Positions 1-6,808 are shown, counted from the first letter of the stretch. The stretch: DNA of 8,802 nucleotides from an uncultured Eggerthella sp. (GCA_900547965.1 URJE01000067.1:1-8802), one strand, 5' to 3'. Numbers and translations: made by a program. The notes: generated by a model from the letters alone, not told the origin.

Positions 1-1
1 T

Positions 2-1105
2 GAAGAGGGCTTCGATGTGCGCAAGCTTGTTCCGGCGCCTACCAATACGCCGGAAGATGCGGGTCCGTATATCACCTTGGGTATGTGCTACGCATCCGAC
101 CCGGAAACTCACGTTTCCGACATCACCATTCATCGCTTGTGTTTGCAGAGTCCCGATGAGATTTCCATCTATATGGTTCCCGGTGCTCGTCATATCGGCG
201 CGTTCTACGAAAAGGCTGAAGCGCTGGGCAAGCCGCTTCCGATTTCTATCAGCATCGGCGTAGATCCTGCCATTGAATTGGCAACCTGTTTTGAGCCGCC
301 TACCACGCCTTTGGGCTACGATGAGCTCAACGTTGCAGGCGCTCTGCGCGGAAAGCCTGTTCGCATGGCAAAGTGCCTCACCATCGAAGAGCGCTGCATT
401 GCCAATGCTGAATACGTTATTGAAGGCGAGTTGCTGCCCGAAAAGCGTGTTGCGGAAGATCAAAACACCCATTCCGGCAAGGCCATGCCCGAATTCCCCG
501 GCTACACTGGCCCTGCTGTGTCTGAGCTGCCTGTTATCAAGGTCAAGGCGGTAACCACGCGCAAGAACCCCATCATGCAAACCTGTATCGGCCCTTCCGA
601 AGAGCACGTAAGCATGGCGGGCATTCCCACTGAGGCAAGCATCATTCAAATGGTTGAAAGGGCTATGCCTGGCCGCCTGCAGAACGTGTATTGTGCAACG
701 CCTGGTGGCGGCAAGTACATGGCGGTGCTTCAGGTCAAGAAGAGCATGCCTTCCGACGAGGGCCGTCAGCGTCAAATGGCTCTGCTGGCCTTCTCTGCTT
801 TCAGCGAATTGAAGCATGTGTTCCTGGTTGACGAAGACGTTGATCCCTTCGACATCAAAGATGTGCTGTGGGCGATGAACACGCGCTTCCAGGGCGATGT
901 GGACATCGTTACCATTCCCGGCGTTCGCTGCCATCCGCTTGATCCGTCAAACGACCCAACATGTTCGCCTTCGATTCGCGACCACGGCATTGCCTGCAAG
1001 GTCATTTTCGATTGCACGGTGCCGTACAACCAGAAAGATCGCTTCCAGCGCTGCCAGTTCAAGGAAGTGGATCCCAAGCACTGGCTGCCCGATTTCGAGG
1101 AGTAG
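2..1105 (+). CDS. UbiD-family prFMN-dependent decarboxylase, 5' end outside window
   Basis: This is the C-terminal 367 residues of a UbiD-family decarboxylase, which removes CO2 from aromatic or unsaturated acids using prenylated FMN. The frame is open to the window edge, and the family is usually 450-500 aa, so the GTG at 17 is probably an internal Val. Numbering from that Val, an AGPYIT segment (15-20) is followed by DITIHR (35-40), RH (58-59), YDE (101-103), EYVIEG (132-137), MPEFPGY (157-163), DEDVDPFD (272-279) and RCHPLDPS. Aligned from memory to the fungal Fdc1 enzyme, R40 matches the catalytic Arg, H59 and E103 the metal ligands, and E147 and E159 the two active-site Glu. D35 stands where Fdc1 has a metal-binding Asn. 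The MPEFPGY stretch recalls the hydroxybenzoate/gallate decarboxylase clade, but the substrate is not settled. UbiX follows after 3 nt, as expected for a cofactor-supply pair. Confidence 0.93.
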   Translation, partial: EEGFDVRKLVPAPTNTPEDAGPYITLGMCYASDPETHVSDITIHRLCLQSPDEISIYMVPGARHIGAFYEKAEALGKPLPISISIGVDPAIELATCFEPPTTPLGYDELNVAGALRGKPVRMAKCLTIEERCIANAEYVIEGELLPEKRVAEDQNTHSGKAMPEFPGYTGPAVSELPVIKVKAVTTRKNPIMQTCIGPSEEHVSMAGIPTEASIIQMVERAMPGRLQNVYCATPGGGKYMAVLQVKKSMPSDEGRQRQMALLAFSAFSELKHVFLVDEDVDPFDIKDVLWAMNTRFQGDVDIVTIPGVRCHPLDPSNDPTCSPSIRDHGIACKVIFDCTVPYNQKDRFQRCQFKEVDPKHWLPDFEE

Positions 1106-1108
1106 GGC

Positions 1109-1669
1109 GTGAAGCGCATTGTTGTTGGAATAAGCGGTGCAAGCGGCACGCACCTAGCTTGTCGTTTCATAAGCCAGCTCAAGCAGTACACCGAATACGA
1201 AGTGCATGTGGTGGTAACCGACAGCGGGAGGCTTACGGCGAGCTATGAAGAACCCGAGTTTTTCGATAAGGCGCTTGCCTTGGCCGATTGCGTGCATGGC
1301 AATGCTTCTTTGGGCGAATCGATTGCGAGTGGTACGTTCAAAACCGAAGGCATGGTTATTGTTCCCTGCAGCATGAAAACGGTTGCAGGCATTGCCAGCG
1401 GCTACAGCGATAACCTATTGCTTCGCGCGGCGGATGTTACGTTGAAAGAGCAGCGGCCGTTGGTTTTGGTCGCGCGTGAAACGCCGATGAATGCTATCCA
1501 TTTGCGCAATTTGGCGCAGCTGGCAAGCGTTCCCGGTATAACGCTGATGCCGCCGATGATGACGTACTACCACAACCCGCGAACTATCGACGACATGGAA
1601 GACCAGCTAATTGGCAAGATATTCGATCGATTTGGGTTGGAATATCCGCCCTTCGAGCGTTGGAGCTAG
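1109..1669 (+). CDS. ubiX: UbiX-family flavin prenyltransferase
   Basis: This enzyme joins a dimethylallyl group to reduced FMN, giving the prenylated FMN used by UbiD enzymes. It has 186 aa, the normal family length. The GTG start lies 3 nt after the ubiD stop, so the two are surely co-transcribed and probably translationally coupled. Visible motifs are the GISGASG flavin loop (7-13), SIASGTF (71-77), PCSMKT (86-91), R106, the RET motif (R123-E124) and Y153. Recalled alignment places S12, R106, R123, E124 and Y153 on S15, R122, R139, E140 and Y169 of the Pseudomonas enzyme, so it should be active. In non-oxidative hydroxyarylate decarboxylase operons this protein is called the B subunit. No small D subunit follows, because a terminator comes next. 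Its immediate role is most likely cofactor supply for the upstream UbiD. Confidence 0.94.
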   Translation: MKRIVVGISGASGTHLACRFISQLKQYTEYEVHVVVTDSGRLTASYEEPEFFDKALALADCVHGNASLGESIASGTFKTEGMVIVPCSMKTVAGIASGYSDNLLLRAADVTLKEQRPLVLVARETPMNAIHLRNLAQLASVPGITLMPPMMTYYHNPRTIDDMEDQLIGKIFDRFGLEYPPFERWS

Positions 1670-1711
1670 GGTTTTGCGGTTTTTCAGCCTTTTCAATCTA
1701 AAGAGTTGGTA

Positions 1712-1743
1712 AAACAGGACATCTTCGGATGTCCTGTTTCATT
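1712..1743 (+). terminator. Intrinsic terminator of ubiD-ubiX
   Basis: A perfect 12-bp stem (1712-1723 with 1728-1739) closes on a TTCG loop flanked by C and G, the very stable cUUCGg tetraloop. It is followed by a T-rich stretch (TTTCATTTT) and preceded by AAAA, so it might also work weakly on the other strand. It lies 43 nt after the ubiX stop and separates that unit from the hydrolase gene. Confidence 0.9.
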
Positions 1744-1751
1744 TTGCGGAG

Positions 1752-1775
1752 TATACTTCTAATTGAACACGTTCA
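1752..1775 (+). promoter_or_regulatory. Candidate -10 box and palindrome before the hydrolase
   Basis: TATACT (1752-1757) is a 5/6 match to a sigma-70 type -10 box, but no good -35 lies 16-18 nt upstream, since the terminator stem occupies that space. Right after it is the palindrome TGAACACGTTCA (1764-1775; arms TGAAC/GTTCA), which would sit at the start site predicted from that -10 and could be a repressor operator. An alternative pair is TTGAAC (1763-1768) with GATTAT (1787-1792), a weaker match. The arrangement is seen; the function is inferred. Confidence 0.4.
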
Positions 1776-1794
1776 TGGTTAATGGGGATTATCT

Positions 1795-1842
1795 ATGAGC
1801 GCAATTGCGGCAAGCTTAAGGGTTGGGGGACCTTATGTTTGA
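1795..1842 (+). other. Possible 15-codon leader ORF overlapping the hydrolase start
   Basis: An ATG at 1795, preceded by GGGGA (1784-1788, spacing 6), opens a 15-codon frame that ends at TGA 1840-1842. The frame overlaps the first codons of the hydrolase gene in another register. It could couple translation of the two, or be chance. The peptide itself has no recognisable motif. Confidence 0.2.
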
Positions 1843-2725
1843 AACAGCAACGCATCGTTTTATCCAAGGGGTAAACGGTGTAACCATTCATGCGGTAGTG
1901 ATGGGAGAAGGCGAGCCTCTTCTCCTTCTTCATGGGCATCCCGAAACCTATCTTATGTGGCATAAGGTTGCAGGAGACTTAGCTCATCGTTTTACTGTGG
2001 TCATGTGCGATCTGCGCGGCTATGGCGATAGCGACAAGCCTGAAGGCTTGCCTGATCACAGCACCTATTCGAAACGCATCATGGCTGAAGACTGCATTGC
2101 CGTGATGGGCGAGTTGGGGTTCGACTGCTATTCCGTTATGGGGCACGACCGTGGCGCCCGTGTTGCTTACCGAATGGCGCTCGATCATCCGGAAGTAGTC
2201 AATAAACTAGTGCTTCTCGATATCGTTTCGACGTATGACATGTACGCCTTAAGCTCGGCAGAGTTCGCAAAGGCACTATTCCATTGGTATCTGCTTACGC
2301 AGGACGAGCCGTTTCCTGAAGACCTTATTCTTTCCAGCCGGAAGATGTACTTTCGCAATGCGTTGCATATCGGTCGCTACAATTCGGAAAACGACACCTC
2401 TTCTGAGGCGTTCCCCCAAGAGGTGTACGACGAATACCTTCGCCACTACAACGTGGAATGCATCCACGCCATTTGCGAGGAATACCGTGCCGGCGAATGC
2501 ATCGACCGCTTCCTTGACAAGGAAGACCTTGATGCGGGCAATAAAATCACCGCTGAAACTTTGGTGTTGTGGGGTGCAAACGGCTTGGTGGAAAAGTTCT
2601 TCAGTCCACTGCAATGCTGGCTTAAGTTCTGTACGAATGTTCAGGGGCGCACGCTTCCGTGCGGTCATTTTATTCCCGAGGAAGCGCCTATTCCGCTGCT
2701 GGCAGAAGTCCAACGGTTTCTATAG
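1835..2725 (+). CDS. Alpha/beta-hydrolase of the fluoroacetate/haloacetate dehalogenase type
   Basis: Members of this family hydrolyse the carbon-halogen bond of 2-haloacids through an Asp ester; relatives include epoxide hydrolases. Numbering from ATG 1835 (296 aa), the protein has the HGHPETYLMWH oxyanion loop (33-43), DLRGYGDSDKP (59-69), the nucleophile motif GHDRGAR (103-109), D129, FHW (149-151), EEYRAGE (215-221) and CGHFIPEE (276-283). By recalled alignment with the Rhodopseudomonas fluoroacetate dehalogenase, D105 is the nucleophile, R106 and R109 bind the carboxylate, H150, W151 and Y217 form the halide pocket, and D129 and H278 complete the triad. All are present. I chose ATG 1835 because GGGGGA ends 4 nt before it; a TTG at 1823 in the same frame has no properly spaced ribosome site. 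The protein is complete with no signal peptide, so it is cytoplasmic. It appears to be a single-gene unit. True substrates may be unrelated esters or epoxides. Confidence 0.85.
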   Translation: MFETATHRFIQGVNGVTIHAVVMGEGEPLLLLHGHPETYLMWHKVAGDLAHRFTVVMCDLRGYGDSDKPEGLPDHSTYSKRIMAEDCIAVMGELGFDCYSVMGHDRGARVAYRMALDHPEVVNKLVLLDIVSTYDMYALSSAEFAKALFHWYLLTQDEPFPEDLILSSRKMYFRNALHIGRYNSENDTSSEAFPQEVYDEYLRHYNVECIHAICEEYRAGECIDRFLDKEDLDAGNKITAETLVLWGANGLVEKFFSPLQCWLKFCTNVQGRTLPCGHFIPEEAPIPLLAEVQRFL

Positions 2726-2730
2726 AGCAG

Positions 2731-2755
2731 AAAATGCCGCATATTAGCGGTTTTT
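2731..2755 (+). terminator. Weak terminator-like hairpin after the hydrolase
   Basis: CCGC (2737-2740) pairs with GCGG (2747-2750) around a 6-nt loop and is followed directly by TTTTT (2751-2755). The preceding AAAA can pair with part of the T run across a one-base bulge. The stem is short, so termination may be partial and some transcripts may read into the nitroreductase gene. Confidence 0.4.
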
Positions 2756-2850
2756 CAGGAGGGGTTGCGCTTGCTGGGCGTGGGGCTTGGCAGCGCAGCG
2801 AAATCAATCTTGTGAAGGGGAGCGCGAAAGCGCAGAAAGGAATGATTGAG

Positions 2851-3426
2851 ATGGAGTTGATGGAGGCAATCAAGGGTAGGCGCAGCGTTAGGAAATTCAA
2901 GCCTGACCCGATTCCGAAAGAGGATATTGAAGAGATTATCCAGGCGGGACTTTGCGCTCCTTCGGCGCAGAACTTGCAGCCGTGGTATTTTGTGGCTCTA
3001 ACTAAAAAGGAAGATCTGTCCTACTTGTTCTCGGAGCTGGGAACTACGGCATTTTCTCACCGTAAGGAACTTGAGGCGCGCTTCAAGAACAACCCCGAAG
3101 TGGTAGAGGAAACCATGGAGTTCATGTCGGCAATGGGCGGCTCGCAGACCATTATCCTGGGCTTCTTGAACAAGCCCGATTACTCTGACGAGGTTCTTCC
3201 AAGCTGCATTGAGAGTGTTGCTGCCGCCATGGAAAACATGTGCCTTGCCGCATACGACAAGGGCATTGCCTCATGTTGGGTTGAAGCGGTGGTGCGTGCG
3301 GGTAACGCCTTGGGCAGCCACTTTGCAACCAATCATGGCAAGCTGGTTGGCGCTATTGTTCTGGGGTACGCCGACATGGAGCCGAGGCCCATCAAGCAGA
3401 AGGGTGCCCGTTACGTGATTCGCTAA
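2851..3426 (+). CDS. Nitroreductase-family flavoprotein
   Basis: This is an FMN-dependent oxidoreductase of the nitroreductase fold. Such enzymes use NAD(P)H to reduce nitro groups, quinones or enones, or act as flavin reductases. From ATG 2851 it has 191 aa, a normal length for the short form. The FMN-phosphate motif RRSVRKF (10-16), APSAQNLQPW (36-45), the helix running ESVAAAMENMCLAAYDKGIASCW and the strand GAIVLGYAD near the C terminus are all seen. The frame stays open back to 2659, but that part overlaps the hydrolase end and shows no family similarity. ATG 2851 is preferred because AAAGGA (2836-2841) lies 9 nt upstream; ATG 2842 and ATG 2860 are alternatives. A small GCGC-GAAA-GCGC hairpin (2822-2833) sits just before this site. 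It follows the hydrolase by 125 nt with only a weak terminator between, so a shared transcript is possible. The substrate is unknown. Confidence 0.9.
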   Translation: MELMEAIKGRRSVRKFKPDPIPKEDIEEIIQAGLCAPSAQNLQPWYFVALTKKEDLSYLFSELGTTAFSHRKELEARFKNNPEVVEETMEFMSAMGGSQTIILGFLNKPDYSDEVLPSCIESVAAAMENMCLAAYDKGIASCWVEAVVRAGNALGSHFATNHGKLVGAIVLGYADMEPRPIKQKGARYVIR

Positions 3427-3491
3427 GCGAACCAGTGAAGGCTGCCTCGTTGTATTGGGGATAGGGTGTTTGCCTTATTCGCGAGCTTTTC

Positions 3492-3526
3492 ATACGCCCG
3501 CAGGTTGTTCCTGCGGGCGTATTTTT
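3492..3526 (+). terminator. Strong intrinsic terminator after the nitroreductase gene
   Basis: A perfect 13-bp GC-rich stem (3492-3504 with 3510-3522) surrounds a TTGTT loop and runs into a TTTTT tract (3522-3526). It lies 65 nt after the nitroreductase stop and insulates that gene from nadE. Confidence 0.95.
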
Positions 3527-3558
3527 GCTTCAAAGTGATTACGAGCGGGAAAATGAAG

Positions 3559-3585
3559 TTGGCCATGCCTTCCCAACCTTATAAT
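3559..3585 (+). promoter_or_regulatory. Candidate nadE promoter
   Basis: A perfect -10 box TATAAT (3580-3585) lies 52 nt before the nadE start and just after the upstream terminator. The best -35 is TTGGCC (3559-3564) with a short 15-nt spacer, so the -35 contact may be weak or assisted by an activator. Transcription would start near 3592, giving a leader of about 46 nt. Confidence 0.6.
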
Positions 3586-3601
3586 TGCAAGGAACGATAC
3601 G

Positions 3602-3634
3602 CGCACCTGCTTTGGTGCGTCCCCTTGAGGAGGG
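3602..3634 (+). promoter_or_regulatory. Folded leader and ribosome-binding site of nadE
   Basis: CGCACC (3602-3607) pairs with GGTGCG (3614-3619) around TGCTTT. Immediately after, CCCT (3622-3625) can pair with AGGG (3631-3634), which is part of the ribosome site GAGGAGGG (3627-3634). The ribosome site could thus be partly masked. The leader is too short for a known riboswitch aptamer, so any regulatory role is inference. Confidence 0.3.
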
Positions 3635-3637
3635 TTT

Positions 3638-5554
3638 ATGAAAGACGGGTTCATCACGGTTGCTGCGGCGACGCCCCAGGTTGCCGTCGCCGATTGCGAA
3701 GCCAACGCTCAGGCGATCCTTGCATGCATCAACGAAATGGCCGCAGCGCATGCAAAGGTAATGGTGCTTCCCGAACTGTGCATTACGGGCTATACCTGCA
3801 GCGATTTGTTTTGGCAGACGAAATTGCTCGACGAGGCAGAAGCGGCGCTTTCCGTTATTGCGGAAGGATCACGCCAGGTGGATGCCCTTATCGCGGTAGG
3901 AATGCCCCTTCGCGTGGCGGGAAAGCTGTTGAACGTGGCTGCTATTCTGTGTCGCGGTAAGGTGCTGGGCTTTGTTCCCAAGGTGAACTTGCCTGCTTAT
4001 AACGAGTTTTACGAAACACGCCACTTTACGTCTGGATCTGCCGATATGGGCACGGTGCAGTTCGACGGCGAAGAGGTGCCCGTTGGCACCAACCTGCTGT
4101 TTTCTTGCAAGAACATAGCGGATCTTTGCGTTGCCGCCGAAATATGCGAAGACTTGTGGGTTCCCAATCCGCCTAGCGTGCATCATGCGTTGGCGGGGGC
4201 TAGTGTGATCTGCAACCTTTCCGCCAGTGATGAAATGGTGGGAAAGGGCGGTTATCGCCGCGATCTGGTGGCGGGCCAATCGGCTCGTTTGGTGTGCGCC
4301 TATCTGTATGCTACGGCCGGTGAAGGCGAATCCACTACCGATTTGGTGTTTGGTGGGCAGAACCTTATCGCCGAAAACGGCACCGTGCTTGCAGAGTCGG
4401 CCACGTTTGAAAACGAGATCAATGTGGCCACCATCGATGTGCAGCGTCTTGCCTCGGAGCGCCGTCGCATGAGTACGTTCCCCGCAGCTGAATCGAAGGA
4501 GTACCGTGAAATCTCTTTTGCTTTGGCCGAGGAAGAAACGAAGCTGGTGCGTTTCTTTGACGCTGATCCGTTCGTTCCCTCCAATGCAGATCAGCTTTCC
4601 GATCGCTGCGAGGAAATCCTGAACATTCAAGCGCTGGGCCTGAAGAAGCGCCTGGCTCACACGCACGCGAAAAGTGCCGTGGTTGGTATTTCCGGCGGCT
4701 TGGATTCAACTTTGGCGTTGTTGGTAACAGCGCGTGCTTTCGACATGCTCGGACTGCCCCGTAAGGGCATCGTTGCGGTAACCATGCCGGGCTTCGGTAC
4801 CACCGACCGCACTTACAACAATGCTGTTGCCATGATTAAAAGCCTGGGCGCCACATTCAAGGAAGTTTCCATTGCCAAGGCGGTAATGCAGCATTTTGCC
4901 GATATCGATCACGACGCATCGATTCACGATGTGACGTACGAAAACAGCCAGGCGCGCGAACGCACGCAGATCTTGATGGACATCGCTAATCAGGCAAACG
5001 GCTTCGTTGTAGGTACAGGCGATCTTTCCGAGCTTGCCTTGGGTTGGGCTACTTACAATGGCGATCATATGTCCATGTATGCAGTTAACGCCTCGGTTCC
5101 CAAAACGCTTGTGCGTCATTTGGTTCGCCACTATGCCGACACGAGAGCCGATGCTGCGCTTGCGAGGGTTCTTTACGACGTGCTTGATACGCCGGTGAGC
5201 CCAGAGCTTCTGCCCCCGGAAGACGGCGCTATCTCTCAGAAGACGGAAGATTTGGTGGGACCGTATGAGCTGCACGATTTCTTCCTGTATCAGATGCTTC
5301 GCATGTGCTTTCCGCCTGCGAAAATCTACCGCGTTGCCAAGGAGGCTTTTGCGGGGCGCTATGGCAACGAAACCATCCTGAAGTGGCTGCGCACATTCTA
5401 TTGGCGTTTCTTCTCGCAGCAGTTCAAGCGCTCGTGCTTGCCTGACGGCCCCAAGGTAGGCAGCGTTGCGGTGTCTCCGCGAGGCGATCTGCGTATGCCT
5501 TCGGATGCTTGCGTGAGCGCATGGATCAAGGAAGTGGAAACGCTTCAGCCGTAA
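3638..5554 (+). CDS. nadE: Glutamine-dependent NAD+ synthetase
   Basis: This cytoplasmic enzyme performs the last step of NAD+ synthesis: ATP-driven amidation of nicotinic acid adenine dinucleotide with ammonia taken from glutamine. It has 638 aa in two domains. The N-terminal nitrilase-type glutaminase (about 1-290) holds the catalytic triad E46 (in LPELCITGYT), K115 (in VPKVNLPAYNEFYETR) and C170 (in AEICEDLW). The spacing matches E52, K121 and C176 of the Mycobacterium tuberculosis enzyme by a constant shift of 6. The C-terminal synthetase (about 320-638) carries the ATP pyrophosphatase loop SGGLDS (352-357) and TGDLSELALGWATYNGDHM. The length fits the long glutamine-using class, so free ammonia should not be needed. 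ATG 3638 follows GAGGAGGG by 3-4 nt. The gene has its own promoter and is isolated between a terminator and a convergent lysR, so it looks like constitutive housekeeping. No intrinsic terminator is visible after it. Confidence 0.97.
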   Translation: MKDGFITVAAATPQVAVADCEANAQAILACINEMAAAHAKVMVLPELCITGYTCSDLFWQTKLLDEAEAALSVIAEGSRQVDALIAVGMPLRVAGKLLNVAAILCRGKVLGFVPKVNLPAYNEFYETRHFTSGSADMGTVQFDGEEVPVGTNLLFSCKNIADLCVAAEICEDLWVPNPPSVHHALAGASVICNLSASDEMVGKGGYRRDLVAGQSARLVCAYLYATAGEGESTTDLVFGGQNLIAENGTVLAESATFENEINVATIDVQRLASERRRMSTFPAAESKEYREISFALAEEETKLVRFFDADPFVPSNADQLSDRCEEILNIQALGLKKRLAHTHAKSAVVGISGGLDSTLALLVTARAFDMLGLPRKGIVAVTMPGFGTTDRTYNNAVAMIKSLGATFKEVSIAKAVMQHFADIDHDASIHDVTYENSQARERTQILMDIANQANGFVVGTGDLSELALGWATYNGDHMSMYAVNASVPKTLVRHLVRHYADTRADAALARVLYDVLDTPVSPELLPPEDGAISQKTEDLVGPYELHDFFLYQMLRMCFPPAKIYRVAKEAFAGRYGNETILKWLRTFYWRFFSQQFKRSCLPDGPKVGSVAVSPRGDLRMPSDACVSAWIKEVETLQP

Positions 5555-5561
5555 ATCCAGT

Positions 5562-5736
5562 TGAGAGCATGGAATCGCTCCGTTTACGGGCGAGGGCAAT
5601 GCAAGAGCTCCCAGGGGCGTCGGAACCAGCGCTTTAAGCAATGAAGTCGCTTCGTTCGCGGGCGGGGTAATACGGCAGCCCCAGCGATACCAGAATTGGC
5701 GTTTATGCAATAAAGTCGCTTCGTTCGTAGGCGGGG
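5562..5736. repeat. Three degenerate tandem units, the last inside the lysR 3' end
   Basis: Unit 1 (5562-5633, 72 bp), unit 2 (5634-5702, 69 bp) and unit 3 (from 5703, inside lysR) share a core that starts near the lysR stop. Cores 2 and 3 (5634-5667 and 5703-5736) match at about 30 of 34 bases. Unit 1 is more diverged, with a one-base gap. Both spacings are multiples of three. Read on the minus strand, unit 2 encodes PARERSDFIA and a stop, against PAYERSDFIA and a stop at the true lysR end; unit 1 gives LARKRSDS without a stop. The array fills almost the whole gap between nadE and lysR. It may be a remnant of a second lysR gene or a local duplication of the lysR tail. Confidence 0.75.
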
Positions 5737-6626
5737 GCTTCGAACGAAAGCAGATAGTCGATGAATGCTTGCGTGGCGGGGTTTAGTGCGTCGCCTTCGC
5801 GACGGGTGAGCGAAATAGGATAGAATTCTTCGGCGCCTTCCACATCGAGCGGCAAGATAACCATGTCGGGGTTGGGCGCCAAATTCGAGGTGAGCATGGT
5901 TAGGGCTACGCTTGACTCGTGTACGGCGAGCGCGCCTAGGATCACCTCGTCTTCGTAGTTGCGCACCAACGTTAGCTTGCTAAGGGGTGCATTGGTTTCT
6001 TGCAGGAATGCTTCGAGGGTTTCTCCGCAGGCTATGCCGCGCCGATAAGTGATCACGGTATGGCCAATCAGGTTTTCGTAACGCACTTTTTTGAGCGCCG
6101 CTAGCGGATGGTCGCGACGCAGCGCCACCACTAAGCGCTGATGAAAGAGCGTGGTACAGGTGATTCCCGGCTTATGGACCGGTCCCGCAATCACCAGGTC
6201 ACATACGCCCTGTTCGAGCTTTTGGTTCAACGGCGCCGTTTCGCCCTGCAGCACATGAAATTCGGTTTTGTCTCCAAATTGAGAGCGAAATCCCTGCATT
6301 GCCGCAGGCAGATAGCCTGATCGCACCGTTGCGATGGCACCTACGTTGATGGATCCGGAAAGGCCGTTGCTTCTGCGGTCGAGCTCGGCAATGCCCCTGT
6401 CGATAGAGGCGAGCCCCTCTGAAACATACTTCAGGAATATTCGTCCATCGTCGGTGAGCTGCACGTTGCGTCCCGTTTTGCGGAATAGCCGGCACCCAAG
6501 CTCCTTTTCCAGGGAGGAAATGGAGTGGGAGAGGGCCGACTGCGAGACATGAAGGCTTTCCGCCGAGCGCGTGTAGTGCTCGGTTTTTGCCAAGTGACAG
6601 AAATAGGTAAGTTGAGCGAGGTTCAT
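5703..6626 (-). CDS. LysR-family transcriptional regulator
   Basis: This is a DNA-binding regulator of the LysR type, probably a tetramer that responds to a small ligand. It has 307 aa, the usual length. The winged helix-turn-helix occupies about 1-60, with the helix pair around AESLHVSQSALSHSISSLEK (22-41) and RLFRKTGRNVQLTDDG after it. A linker helix (about 60-88) leads to a periplasmic-binding-like ligand domain (about 90-295). The start at 6626 is chosen because GAGGAG (6634-6639, minus strand) lies 8 nt upstream and the protein then opens at MNLAQLTYF, as the family does. An in-frame ATG at 6692 would add 22 unrelated residues and has no ribosome site. It is divergent from the MaoC gene, the classic LysR layout, so that unit is the likely target. 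Its last codons are repeated just beyond its stop. Confidence 0.93.
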   Translation of the reverse strand: MNLAQLTYFCHLAKTEHYTRSAESLHVSQSALSHSISSLEKELGCRLFRKTGRNVQLTDDGRIFLKYVSEGLASIDRGIAELDRRSNGLSGSINVGAIATVRSGYLPAAMQGFRSQFGDKTEFHVLQGETAPLNQKLEQGVCDLVIAGPVHKPGITCTTLFHQRLVVALRRDHPLAALKKVRYENLIGHTVITYRRGIACGETLEAFLQETNAPLSKLTLVRNYEDEVILGALAVHESSVALTMLTSNLAPNPDMVILPLDVEGAEEFYPISLTRREGDALNPATQAFIDYLLSFEAPAYERSDFIA

Positions 6627-6757
6627 CGAAGCATCTCCTCTTTGGGGCGCGCCTGTAAAATGGGCGTATGCGTAATCATGAATCCTGCTCATATATTAGC
6701 GCAGCTTCTGCCAATACTTTGCAGCAGACGTAAAAGCCTTAGTGGAGTACCGTTTTT

Positions 6758-6783
6758 CTTGCGAGATCAAAGGGTCTCGCAAG
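6758..6783 (+). repeat. Perfect 9-bp inverted repeat with 8-nt loop
   Basis: CTTGCGAGA (6758-6766) and TCTCGCAAG (6775-6783) are exact complements around TCAAAGGG. It is not a terminator on either strand, because no T run follows on the plus side and the minus side continues into A-rich sequence. Its right arm overlaps an AAGGAG (6781-6786) that resembles a ribosome site but leads to no recognisable gene. Confidence 0.7.
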
Positions 6784-6808
6784 GAGTTATTTGCGCATTG
6801 GTTGCTTG

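Noticed and set aside
772..1191. 139-codon minus-strand frame across the ubiD/ubiX junction
   Set aside because: It overlaps two clear genes on the plus strand and has no domain or ribosome site of note.
2659..2850. Extended N terminus for the nitroreductase
   Set aside because: The added 64 residues overlap the hydrolase end, resemble no nitroreductase, and a ribosome site supports the start at 2851.
3869..4666. 265-codon minus-strand frame opposite the nadE glutaminase domain
   Set aside because: It shows no family similarity and completely overlaps conserved NadE coding sequence.
5555..5702. CRISPR-like array or terminator between nadE and lysR
   Set aside because: There are only two to three degenerate units, with no constant repeat and variable spacer pattern and no T-rich hairpin. 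The units align with the lysR tail instead.
4706..5710. 334-codon open frame on the minus strand opposite nadE
   Set aside because: It lies antisense to the well-supported NadE synthetase domain, has no recognisable motif and begins within the repeat array. It is a by-product of the codon pattern of nadE.
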